DNA from: Stenocarpella maydis
Lineage: Eukaryota > Ascomycota > Sordariomycetes > Diaporthales > Diaporthaceae
DNA length: 64,000 nt
Direction of reading: 5' to 3'
Assembly (NCBI GenBank): GCA_002270565.1
Contig: NQMI01000023.1
Location: forward strand, 310,001 to 374,000
Shown here: positions 1-10,107 of the stretch, piece after piece
Position numbering within the stretch: position 1 is the first letter of the stretch
How the letters are laid out: each line of letters opens with the position of its first letter
Translations under genes and position numbers: made by a program
Notes under the pieces: generated by a model
The model's database searches: none
Told to the model about the DNA's origin: nothing
What the model saw: only the letters and a program-made list of their open reading frames with translations

Positions 1-850
1 GAAGTGTTTCAAAGTAATACCTAATTCCAACACGGCATCTTGGACGACGATGGACAATGGAAAGTGTTATGAGAAAGGGCTCTGCCAGCATGAAGTGTCA
101 ACGTTTCGGTGAGACATCCTTAGGTATCAATAAACACAGCGAAACCATCAGCCACGATAGCATCAATCAAAACGAATGGGCTGATTAAACACAGCAAAAT
201 CAATAATGTAAACTCCGGCTTGGGCATTGTCTTTATCGTGATAGCTGACAAGACGGGACATTAAGTCCTTTCAGAGTAAATGAATGGGGTATTGATTGAC
301 AGGTAAACATACTGCAGCCCCACCGTTTAGATTACAACTGGCAGTCTAATACTACATATGACAGCATTTAAGACTGTCTTTTGTTTCCTGTGGCAGCACG
401 GGCGGAACACATTGTGAGCCTCAGGAGTAAACGGCATGTAACTTTGAACTCACCAAACCCAGTAAGCTTAAATAACGGTACTGCTCCATCTCAATTACAC
501 GAAAATTCGATTTTCATTGAATTACCTCGCACCACACGAGCAACGCAAGACTAACGCCTTTACTTCAAAGCTGATATTTGCATGGAAGTTGAGGCATTGC
601 AATTCAAGCTGCCCATTGACTACATGAACGCGAGCAAGCTATTCCCCATCATCAGCCATGTCCATGAACGGTGCCACTGAGGCGACCGACGCCATCTTTC
701 ATGTCGTCTGCGAGTGCGGCACGGACCATCGACAGAGTGACAACCGTCGTTGTCCTATATTCTTGATTTTCGAAGAACTGCAACAGGCTATTCGAGTGTT
801 CTTGAGGACTCCGGTGAATTTTCGACTTCGGCAGAGACGGCCCATTAGAT
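1..850. other. intergenic, no gene seen
   Basis: No reading frame here has recognisable protein character. Short overlapping open frames around 652-876 on both strands look like chance frames. I see no repeats, RNA genes or clear promoter elements. Confidence 0.5.
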
Positions 851-1354
851 ATGGATCTACGCGGCGATGCCATTGAGTACTACAACTCTGCGCTCGAAAG
901 TTTCCGTAAATACGAGAATTTCAGCAAAGGACACCCTGAGTGGCATCTGGAAGACAAAATCTCAAGGCTAAGGAAGTACTTTGAACAGGCCTCAGACGGC
1001 TGAGACGAGCTATTCCAAGATTATTTCGATCGCCCCTCAACTTTAGTTATTCCGGAGTTATCCTATCGCGAGGATCTGGCTCTTCAGGACGCAAAGATAT
1101 CGATCACTGATTTCTACCAGAAGTGCTGCTCGTTCACCTGTGTGGATGACGGTGCCATTGTGGATGACCGTTTTCTCAGTGGCGTGGAAACCAAGGAGCG
1201 CCTTGAACAGGTTGACCAGGCATTTCAGGAAGCATTTGGGAAGGTAAATCTCATCCCCACGACCAACAACGCAGAAGCCCGGGATCTAAGGAGCGCAACG
1301 TACCGAATTTTGGAGGAGACCCGGCGTTTATTGTGCGAATACAAACTCGTCTGA
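851..1354 (+). pseudogene. small unknown gene broken by one in-frame TGA
   Basis: From the ATG at 851 one frame runs to the TGA at 1352-1354. It is interrupted only by a TGA at 1001-1003. Both halves look like real protein: the first 50 codons are rich in charged and aromatic residues, and the part after the stop continues in the same frame for about 116 codons with helix-like, Lys/Glu-rich composition. Upstream in the same frame there is a stop at 815-817, so ATG 851 is a plausible start. I do not recognise a family. A nonsense mutation in a formerly functional gene of about 167 codons is the simplest reading. An intron covering the stop is possible, but I see no convincing donor/acceptor pair. 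The Nudix-like gene just downstream is also broken by a single in-frame stop. Confidence 0.4.
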
Positions 1355-2409
1355 ACCAAGCAAGTTATGTTGTGGGACAAGACGCTACCTTCGTTACGAC
1401 CAGTGCACACGATTCAGTGGCTTTCAGTTGCTTAAAAAAAAAGCTATCATGAAGGTTGCTGTGATCCGCGTAAGACCTACTACCAAGTGGTGAAGCTCCG
1501 CCAGTAACGTGGGCTCCTCCAGCGTCACAGGGTGTATTCGGTCCGGAGCAATTGATGGAAGGAAAGCATGAGATTACGAAATGGCAGTTCCAGGAGCGAC
1601 CGCTATTCACAGCCAATCGGTGATTAGAAAGATCACGGTGTTGTGGGGGGAAGACATGCATGGTGAAAATGCTCGCTGGTTCGCAGTGCTTGGCCCTGGA
1701 GCAAGGAACTTCTCAAGAGGTGCCCAAGACTATGGAGAAGTGCCTTTAACTACTCAGAAATTCAGGAAGTTTTGCCTGCAGACTTCCAATTCAGCCCCTA
1801 GGCGCACGATTTGACTGCGGTCTGGTAGTGGCTGGCGGGATGATTACGTTGAGCATCTGGGTGGTTCTGGAGCACATGCCCTCAAGGAAACCAGCCCGGA
1901 GATCGCTAATTCAGTGTATAATTCATCCTATGCAAGCAATCTCCCCCTTATCGTGTGCTAGCATATCAGAACATTACCGTTTGCATGCGTATAAGACCGC
2001 GCCTCGCCAGCCACTGCAGCTCAAGAGCGTTCGTTCAACGAAGAATGTGGCTATAGAATTGGGACTTCACAGATGCCTGGCTGCCTCCCCGCATTAGACA
2101 CTCTGTAAAGAACTCTACGCCATGAGCCTATAGCCTCACTCATGAATGCCCCTCACCATCCAATCATCAAGTTTCAAGGTATCAGATTAAGGATCTTCCA
2201 CACTGGTTGACCCTGTGCTGCCTGTTTTATTCCCTATAATAAGTGCGGGGTACCGCCCAAGGGCGGCAGTGATGTCCTTGGTCATTACCACAACCTCCCG
2301 ACGGATTATTACCAACTGAATAAGGCCTGATCCATTCAACAAACACCCATCCACCTCTTGCTGAGGCTAAGATCTAGAGGCCAGAACTAGAAGCGAAAAC
2401 CCAGCAGCT
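1355..2409. other. intergenic, possibly decayed coding remnants
   Basis: Several short plus-strand frames between about 1540 and 2100 have patches of protein-like composition in different frames, interrupted by stops. They could be the remains of a decayed gene, but no family is recognisable. The last 300 bases before 2410 would be the 5' region of the Nudix-like gene. Confidence 0.3.
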
Positions 2410-3372
2410 ATGTCTCAGATTCTCGATGCCCCCCCGCTAGACATCACGTGGAAGAAGTACGATCTCGATTTCGGCAATGCAACAGCCGATCTTTGGTGCC
2501 CACAAAGTGAGGGCTTCGACAAATACGGCCTTGGGGATTGGAGGCGCAAGGGTGGCATCGATAAAGACGAATTAGAGGCATTCAAAGCATTCCAGGAATG
2601 GAAGAAGACCATGCGGGAAAACCTCATGCAACAAGAAAGAGATGAGAGACACCCGCATCACGAGCATCCATACTCTCTGAAGAGTATCCATGTCAAAGCC
2701 ATCACGCGATTCCCAAATGGCAAAGTGGGCTTTGTCCAGATGGATGCTTGGATCCAACGGGATCCGCTATGGGGAGAATCAGTCGGAGCTTCAGATTCCG
2801 AGGCCTTTTAGGTTGATTATAAGAACACCCTTTATGAGACTGTCTTCCTGCGCGGCGGAAGTGTTGCCATGCTCATTATTTTGCGCCCTTCCGACAAGCT
2901 GCACGAACGCTGGGTAATTCTCACCGAACAGGCCCGTACTCCAGCCTGCTCGTTGCGCTTTATAGAGATCTCAGCCGGTATGGTGGATTCTGAACATAAC
3001 TTCAGTGGTGCCGCCGCGAGAGAAATCGAGGAGGAGACAGGATTCAAGATTCCCGAGACGGAGCTCATCAACATGACTGAACTCGCTCTGAAGGATTCAA
3101 AAGGCGAGACAGAAACACTGGCCAATGCAATGTATCCAAGTCCCGGGGGTTGCGACAAGTATATATCGCTTTTCCTCTGGGAAAAGGAGATGGAGCGAGA
3201 GCACATAGAGGCGTTGAAAGGCAAGACCACCGGCGTGAAAAGCGAGGGCGAAGCTATCACGCTTCGTTTGGTGAAGTACACGGATCTTTGGAGAGTGGGG
3301 GGAAGTGATGCGAAAACGCTTGGTGCTTGGGCATTGTACGAAGGATTAAGCAGTTCGGGCATGCTAAAGTAA
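2410..3372 (+). pseudogene. Nudix hydrolase, ADP-sugar pyrophosphatase-like, with one in-frame TAG
   Basis: A single frame runs from ATG 2410 to TAA 3370-3372 (320 codons) and is interrupted only by TAG at 2809-2811. The C-terminal half carries a Nudix signature near codons 194-216, with Gly-Met-Val-Asp at its start and the REIEEETGF core. It is followed by a PSPGGCDKY motif and an ADAK-like stretch near the end. This arrangement resembles the NUDX14-type ADP-sugar diphosphatases of plants and fungi, which hydrolyse nucleotide sugars with Mg2+. The first acidic position of the textbook box (G-x5-E) is His here; that subfamily has a variant box at this point, so the change may be natural. Total length fits the family. 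The TAG falls between a conserved beta-region and the VFLRGGSVA-like strand. It could be a CAG-to-TAG nonsense change. An intron ending at the TTTTAG has no good donor in reach. Confidence 0.7.
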
Positions 3373-4058
3373 TAGAAGCCAGGGGCGAAAAGGACAGCGC
3401 AAGGGCAAAGGGGTATCGCCCATCGCGGCAATGCTGGGTTCTTTCAAGAGACGGTCTTTGCAGCAATCACCAGTAGATACTCCGAGGTCCTGCATGTGGC
3501 CGTCGGAGTGTTCGGTCACTTCTGCTGGCGCAATAAATAAATGGCAGAGAGGTACAGGGACATGCCTTGAGTGTGCAAAATGCATGGCAATATGGCACCG
3601 TCTCCGACATGGTTCAAAGCATTATGAGAGCTTCTGGTTGATTTTTGAAATAAGGAATCAGAGGATTTCCAATGTATCATATTATGCCTATGACTTTCTC
3701 AACATATAACTATTTTTAATTTCTGCTGGAATCTGAGAATTCTGTTACGCATTCCGCTCCATTTCTGCTCGTAATTACAGGATCAAATACCAAGGAACAC
3801 CGTGATAAAAAAAAAATCATTCACGTCCACTCGAGTGTGTAGGTTCTGGGGGCTAAAATATCCTCATAAACAAGACTTGTCCTTCTAAAAACCGTTATTG
3901 GTACCTACGAATCTAGCTGTGAATTTTATACTGCATAGTTCATCCTAAATCTGCCTTGGTTTTATGTCGTCACCGATTATGACTCACAACTCTCAAGACG
4001 GCTGTTAGAAAGTTCGCTTTGGGTATCATAGATTGCACTTGAGAATCCATCCAGCCTA
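3373..4058. other. intergenic between convergent genes
   Basis: This is the 3' flank shared by the Nudix-like gene (+) and the monooxygenase (-). It becomes AT-rich after 3600. No feature can be supported. Confidence 0.5.
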
Positions 4059-6179
4059 TTAGCTAGGCGTTGCACGGTACGCAGGTGGCAAAATGCCTTC
4101 AATCGCAGCTTTGATCTGGAGAGCCAGCGTACGTGAATGCCAGCGGTGCTGCGAAGTAAAACCGCCCGTGACCCAGAAGCTTTCCACATTGAGATGACGC
4201 TTCCACATACCACGGATCTCGCCCTCGGCGTCTAGTCCCCATGTGGCGTCTAGCTGGGATGCAACATCGTGGGCTTCCTCATTTCCACCCAAGACCTCGG
4301 CAGAAGTCTCCCGCACATTCTTGTCAGCGAACCCCGTGCACCAGATCACGGCATCTGTGTCGAGCTCGGAACCATCGCTTAATTTCAGCCCGGACATGGT
4401 GTAAGCAACAGGCTCCATGTTGGCCTTGACACTGCTCTTGCCATCGGCAATCAGCTGTGCGCCGCCGGTGTCGACGTAGTGGCCACCAGCTCGCTCAAGG
4501 AGATGGTGGAAGAGAGACGCGTCCTCATGAGAGCTATCAATTACGGGAAAGCCCACCGCAGCCAGGTCTCGGTACCTATCTGGCTCCTGGGATGCAAGCA
4601 GCCCGAAGAGACCACGTGCCATCTGGGCATCGACAACCGCGGGCGTAGTCTGGAAGAGTCTATCCCCTAGTTCCACGCTGATGTCGTAGGCCCCGAGACC
4701 GCGCTTGTCGCAGATGTATTCGAGCGGTACCAGGTATGTCGGCGATCGAACGACCATAGTCGTCTTCAAGCCGGCTACATGGCAGTCTTCGAGGACATCG
4801 AAGGCGGTATTTCCGGACCCGACAATCATGACCGACTAGCCAAGGATTGTTAGTTGGTACCATTGAACATATAGTGGATTGTTTCTGAAATGGCATCAAC
4901 TCACTTTGGCTCCACGCTCTGCCAACTCTTTCCCGTTGTTGTACTGTGTGGAATGGATGCTGATGCCACCAAAAGCCTCTCTGTTCGCAACGCTCGGAAT
5001 GAAGGGCTTCTGTGATCCAATACCCGTCGCTTGAACAAGATGCTTCGCGGTGGCTGTGCGCTGACCACCGGGGGTAGATAAAGTAATATTCCAGTGCTTC
5101 AAGAGTTTATCGAACCTAGTTGACAAGATTGTGGCCGAGTTAATAATGTTCAGTTGGAAGGTCTCTGAATACTTCCGTAGTTGCTCGGCCAGCTCGTCCT
5201 TAGTCAGGAGGTGCGGGCTCTGGAGCTCAGGAGCATATCCTGAATGCGAACGAAAATCAGTCAAAGGTCCCCCTTCTGCGGAACAACTCATGCGATGTGT
5301 TAGATACTTACTCATATAAGGCATCTCGCATAAGGATGTGGGGACGTGGAACTTCATGCAATCGTATCGCCTGGCCCAGCTGTCCCCCGCTCGGGGATTC
5401 CTCTCGGCAATGACGCTGTCGACACCCAGAGCCTTGAGTCGCGCAGCGAGCGCTAAGCCCGCATTTCCGCCCCCAATAACAAATACGTCCATCTCCAGTG
5501 ACTCCGCGGTATCCAGTAATCGACCAGGAGCTTGAAGCAGGGACCGGTCCTCCGGATGCAGATCCAAACTCTCAAGTCCGGTGCAGAGGTTCCAGATCTT
5601 CCAGGAGACAACACCGGCTTCCTTCTTAGGTAGTAGCAGCACCCTACCCCAACACCTTGCAGCGGGCAAGTTCGTCTTGAAGCTGAGATTGCAGTCGATA
5701 AATTGCTGCCAGACGTCGTCAGTCCACAAATGGACACTCCATCATCCTACACCGGCGTACGGAATGCGAACCAGGAATGGAGTGGCGGGGACAAACTGGG
5801 GTGCTCCCTCAAGCGTGAACCCCTGGTTCAGCTGCCTCAGCCTGGTAGTCTCCAATAGAGCCGCCGCTATGGAGGCAGGTGTTGAGGCAGGTGTTGCAAA
5901 GGTGCGTAGATGGTATGTCAACGCGAGCTGATCCCTCCAGTACGCTTGCCCGGGAAAAAAGCATCCCTTGAGCCTTTCAGCGTCTCCGGCTGCCAAGGCG
6001 CTGTTGAACTCATCAAGCACCCCGGCCGTTGCCCTCATGAGCTCGGGGTCATCTGTGGAAGCAGCCTCGAGTGTCTCGGGGGCAATCGCGGGTAAGGGAG
6101 CTAGCGCTGCCAATTTTCGCAGTTCAGCCCTCGGAGGAAAGTCATCCTCGACTGAAGTGTTGTTTGTGTCTTGGATCAT
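4059..6179 (-). CDS. flavin-containing monooxygenase with NTF2-like N-terminus
   Basis: Proposed exons on the minus strand are 6179-5751, 5705-5312, 5239-4905 and 4835-4059, giving 644 aa. The two later introns have clean GTAAGT and GTGAGT donors. The first (5750-5706, 45 nt) has a CTGAC branch site and CAG acceptor but a weak GTAGGA donor; without it the frame hits a TGA at 5744-5742, so splicing is inferred rather than a mutation. Residues 1-140 look like an NTF2/SnoaL-type fold. A dinucleotide-binding GGGNAG motif lies near residue 221, an FMO-type FxGxxxHxxxY motif near 364, and a second GSGNTA motif near 392. Such enzymes are FAD- and NADPH-dependent oxygenases; the substrate cannot be predicted. 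An upstream ATG (about 6368, or one joined by a further intron) could extend the N-terminus. Confidence 0.83.
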
Positions 6180-7488
6180 GGATGTGATATTGTTAGTGAG
6201 GCAGTGGAAAAAGTCTTCAGATGCCTTATGAGAACTCACGGCGAGCCATGTTGTTTTGGACAGTGTTAAGTTTCGTCTGCAGGTTAGTCGGAACAGAGAC
6301 CCCGCCCAAGACTGCGTGGTGAGGGATATTGTTTTGTCTTGGGTCTTCTCCAAGGTGGGTTGACGCATTGTATATGGAGCTGGAGTCTTGGTAAAATCGA
6401 TTCTTCCTCCCCTCTACTTACCGGCCAATTGGAGATGCCCGGCAGCGGAGCTAGGCTACCTAGCTCAGGCTAAAGACACGATGCTACCCTCAAGCTGACG
6501 AGTGACAGAATTCCCATCCAATTACTCCTGCGTCTTGGGTGGGTACTGGGTTCTTCTGTCCAGTGCTTGGCCCTGTATGAGGGTCAACATGTGAAGAGTC
6601 GAGGATCCACCAAAAAGCAGGAATTTAGGAATAAGCCCTCTTACGGTTAGATGCCAGACATGTGTGGCTCCGGGATCTTATCAAATTGCATTCGTGGGCC
6701 GACTCAAGCTAGTTCTCATTCCATTAAAAATTGACATGTCGCATGTGGCTGGCATAGCATTGAGAATGAGCGCTCATGAGTTATGAAGTTAATAGATGGG
6801 GTTATAGTGTTATAAAAGAGTGGTTATTTGTGAATAACCGTATTAAAACTGGTGCTGTTCTGCGCAATTTCAAGTTCTCATGTTAGAAGAGTTTGTTATA
6901 TTGACTTAGTAACTCAGCTATTTGGATTTTTAAATTAGTCTTGAATGGTTTTCGATTTTCATATGAGGAAGGAGCGTTTACAAGCTGTATAATGGGAATA
7001 ACTATAACTCTATATTTTCTTCAAGAAAACAGGGGGGAAGGGGGTTATTGTGATCTGGTTAAGAATGAAACCAGCTTTGGGTGAGTTATAATGACATGGC
7101 TTTTATATACTGCTAGTGGTATTCTTAACGACGGGATTGGAATCGTTTTGGCTTAAAAGTTAAGTCTAATTAGTTTACATTAGCTAGTGTTATTGATGGG
7201 TTCTTGTTATCTATAACATCCGTGGATGTTTTATAACATAATGTGGTGGTTATACTAACAGGACATTACAGCCTCGGGTGCACTGGTATATATGAGTTGT
7301 CATGTTTAGCCAGTCACAGTTAGTCCAATGCTTAATGGAGACCTCATAGAGCAAGGTAAACACCTGTAGACGAATCACTACATTTGAATAGGGGTCCATG
7401 TCGCAAAGAAAACTCGATCCTTATACGGGTACCTGAGACCTGGCCACTTTATAGGACGATGGTCTCGACACAGGGATTATATGATAGG
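6180..7488. other. intergenic, AT-rich, no gene seen
   Basis: This is the upstream region of the monooxygenase. From about 6700 it is AT-rich with many short T/A runs, which suggests an old, RIP-affected or simply non-coding stretch. No open frame or repeat structure could be supported up to the solo LTR. Confidence 0.5.
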
Positions 7489-7703
7489 TGTGGCAATAGT
7501 AGTGGGCGACTACCAGCCAGCAGGGTACTGTAGTACTAACCGTAGTGACTGACCATAGTCACTGCTACCACGTGACCTACGTACAAGTATATAGACCCCA
7601 ACTGGCTGTGCGGGCTACGCCCACAACAGTACGACTTCCTCCATAGCGAATCTACAAACACCATCAACTACCACTCGTATTGCAATACGTGACCCAACCA
7701 ACA
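7489..7703 (+). mobile_element. solo LTR of the copia family seen at 37051-43001
   Basis: This 215-bp segment starts TGTGGCAATAG and ends GCAATACGTGACCCAACCAACA, the same termini as the 211-bp LTRs at 37051-37261 and 42791-43001. The GCGGGCTACGCCCAC stretch is also shared. It is flanked on both sides by ATAGG (7484-7488 and 7704-7708), a perfect 5-bp target duplication. No internal element sequence adjoins it, so it is a solo LTR left by LTR-LTR recombination. The middle differs clearly from the island copies, so it is an older or divergent subfamily. Confidence 0.88.
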
Positions 7704-7954
7704 ATAGGGTGAGGGCGGCTGCAGTAGGGTCCTCTGAGAGAGTGCAGGGTGGGTTACCATGCAAGAAATTGCCGCACATGACCATTTGTGTTCAGTCCGA
7801 AGGGTTAGGCAACACGATGTTTTCATCCATAAGAATACGAATATTCGTACAGAGTCAAATGGATGGCCCACAGAGCCATAGTGACAACCTAACTAATTCA
7901 TAGCAAAATGGGTATCTTGCAGTACATAACGTTCCACCACACGAGCAGACCGCC

Positions 7955-9908
7955 TCAGGCCTTCTCGCCATCAATGACTTTGTTGCGCCCAATGCCCACC
8001 ATCTGCACCATCTCTTTCCAGAAGCTGCTCGGTGGCTCGCGGATGAGCAGGTGGTCCTCGTATCTGTCGAAAAGAGGCCGGTCCCAGACGAGGTCAACGT
8101 CCTTTGGTTTGATCCACTTCGTGCGCTTCAGGACCTTCCAGAAGATGAAGAGGATCGGAGCAACGATCTGCATGGTGTAGTTGGAGAAGAAGGTGCCGAC
8201 GTCGAAGGTCGGGCGGAACGAGGACCAACCGTAGGTGAGGACGACGATGGTCTGGAGGACGAGGGCGACCCAGGCGCCGTAGGGCTGGAGGTAGCCGTAG
8301 TAGGGCAGGGTGCGGCGGTCGAGCCCCTGGGCCTTGCACGCGGCGTGGTAGTTGAGGAAGGTGATGGACATGACTAGGTAGTTTATCACGCCGCCGCCGG
8401 TTATGAGAGCCAGCAGCCACTTGAGGACTACAGCGGACCCGCTGCCGCACTGGAGGAAGGACAGCATGGGGAAGATCATCGTGACGGCGAAGCAGTAGAT
8501 GGGGATGCCGTTCTTGGTGGTTTTCCGGAGGAAGGCCGGGGCCCGGCCGTCGCCGGCGAGGGAGTAGAGGGACCGGGTTGCGCAGTAGGTGTACGTATTA
8601 CCGGCGGAGTAGATTGTCGTGAAGAGCAGGGCATTCACCAGATGAGGGAGGCCGCTGATGTTGAGATTTTCCATAGCCATGACCCAGGGGGAGGCAGCGG
8701 CAGTACCGCCGCCGCCGCCGCCGCTCAGGTAGATCCTCTCGAGGACCGGGTCGTTGTAGGGCAGAACAATTCCACATGTCAACGCAGCGCCGAAGAAGAA
8801 GAGGCCGAACCTCATATAGACAGTCTTGAAGGCTGATTTGATGTACCGGCTGGGGTGCTTGGCCTCGGCGGCGATCATCGAGATATAGTCCGGGCCAACA
8901 ACGGTAAAGGTGGCAGTGGCCAGGGCTCCCATGAAGCCTTCCATGCGGCCAGTGTCACCGCTGGTCATATACGTCGCGAACGAACCGGGATTGGTAAAGT
9001 GTCGGAAGCCGTAGGCATCGTGAGCCGGGTTGCCTCCGACCATAGTGATGAACGTAAACAGGAACAAGATGAAGATGAGTATCACCTTGCCGCCGGACAG
9101 CCAAAATTCCGCTTCACCAAATACGCTCACAGCAGCCACATTCATGATACTAGATGTCACACACGAGTAGTTTAGCATACACACACAGACACGCACGACA
9201 CGCACAGACGCAGGCGGGGCATGTAACAACGGGGGTTCACTTGGGGAGGGCGGGCGCGGAGAGCTCTAGAGGATTCCGGACGGTCTAGTTGGCTTTCGGT
9301 CCCTGGGAGAAGAGATGGGAGCAGGCTAAGATCAACCAAGATGGCGCACGTGGGGCGCGGTGGGTGAGGCCTTACCCATATGATATGATGATGGCAGCGC
9401 AGATTCCGGCCGTGGGGCCGGGCTCGGTGACCTTTTCGCTCCAGAACGAGAGCACGAGGTTGAGCGCGGTCACCTCGAACGGGATCAGCAGCGCCTCGTA
9501 GAGGAAGTAGTTGCAGCCGACCATGAAACCGAGAGCCTCGTCGCACCACACGCCCGCCAGGCGGATAAAACCACCCGACACGGGCATATAGGTGCACATC
9601 TCCGCAATGGAGTTGTTGACGAGGGCCACGACGCAGGCATACAGCGTGTAGGCGAGCAGGAGGCTCCCGGGCCCGCCCTTGACGAGGCCCTCGCCGATGG
9701 TGACGAACAGGCCGGTGCCGATGGTACCGCCGATTGCGATGAGTTGGATCTGCCGGTTGTCCAGACGCCGGTGCAGGCCATCAGAGTTGTGCCGCACGGG
9801 GATGTCAGCGCTGGAACTTGTGGAGACGCGCTGGCTCGCGGGAGCCTCCTTGGAGGCCTTGAGCTCGGGGGATGACATCGGGGGAGGGAGGATGGGAATC
9901 TGGTCCAC
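7955..9908 (-). CDS. amino-acid permease (APC superfamily, fungal YAT type, DIP5-like)
   Basis: Two exons, 9908-9376 and 9149-7955, are joined by a 226-nt intron (GTAAGG donor, CTAG acceptor; phase 2). Together they encode 575 aa. The N-terminal cytosolic tail leads into a first membrane segment with the family signature IGGTIGTGLFV, followed by a PVSGGF motif and about a dozen hydrophobic segments. The stretch after PVSGGF (FLYEALLIPFEVTALNLVL) resembles dicarboxylic amino-acid permeases, so glutamate/aspartate uptake at the plasma membrane is a reasonable guess. A run of six glycines in an external loop (about codons 340-346) is encoded by a GCC-type triplet repeat and may vary in length. 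An internal Met at residue 11 is an alternative start. Confidence 0.9.
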
Positions 9909-10100
9909 TCCGTTACGGGACGGGGGTGGTTCGCTCAGAATCTCCTGGCGATGGCGAGGGTCGAGGCGAGGTACTGCACCACAGGCTGCATGTGGAACAG
10001 TACAGGAGGGTATTTCTTGCTCACGAACCGCGAGACGGACCAGAATGGATGCAAGAAAAACGTGAGAATATGTTGTTGTTCCGGTCGCAACCCTGGGGTG

Positions 10101-10107
10101 TTATATA
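10101..10107 (-). promoter_or_regulatory. TATA-like box upstream of the permease
   Basis: The minus strand reads TATATAA here, about 190 bases before the permease ATG. The distance suits a fungal promoter with a 5' leader, but the assignment rests on the motif alone. Confidence 0.35.

Noticed and set aside
5742..5744. In-frame TGA in the monooxygenase as a nonsense mutation
   Set aside because: A branch site and acceptor just downstream allow a phase-0 intron that removes it and the rest of the gene is intact.
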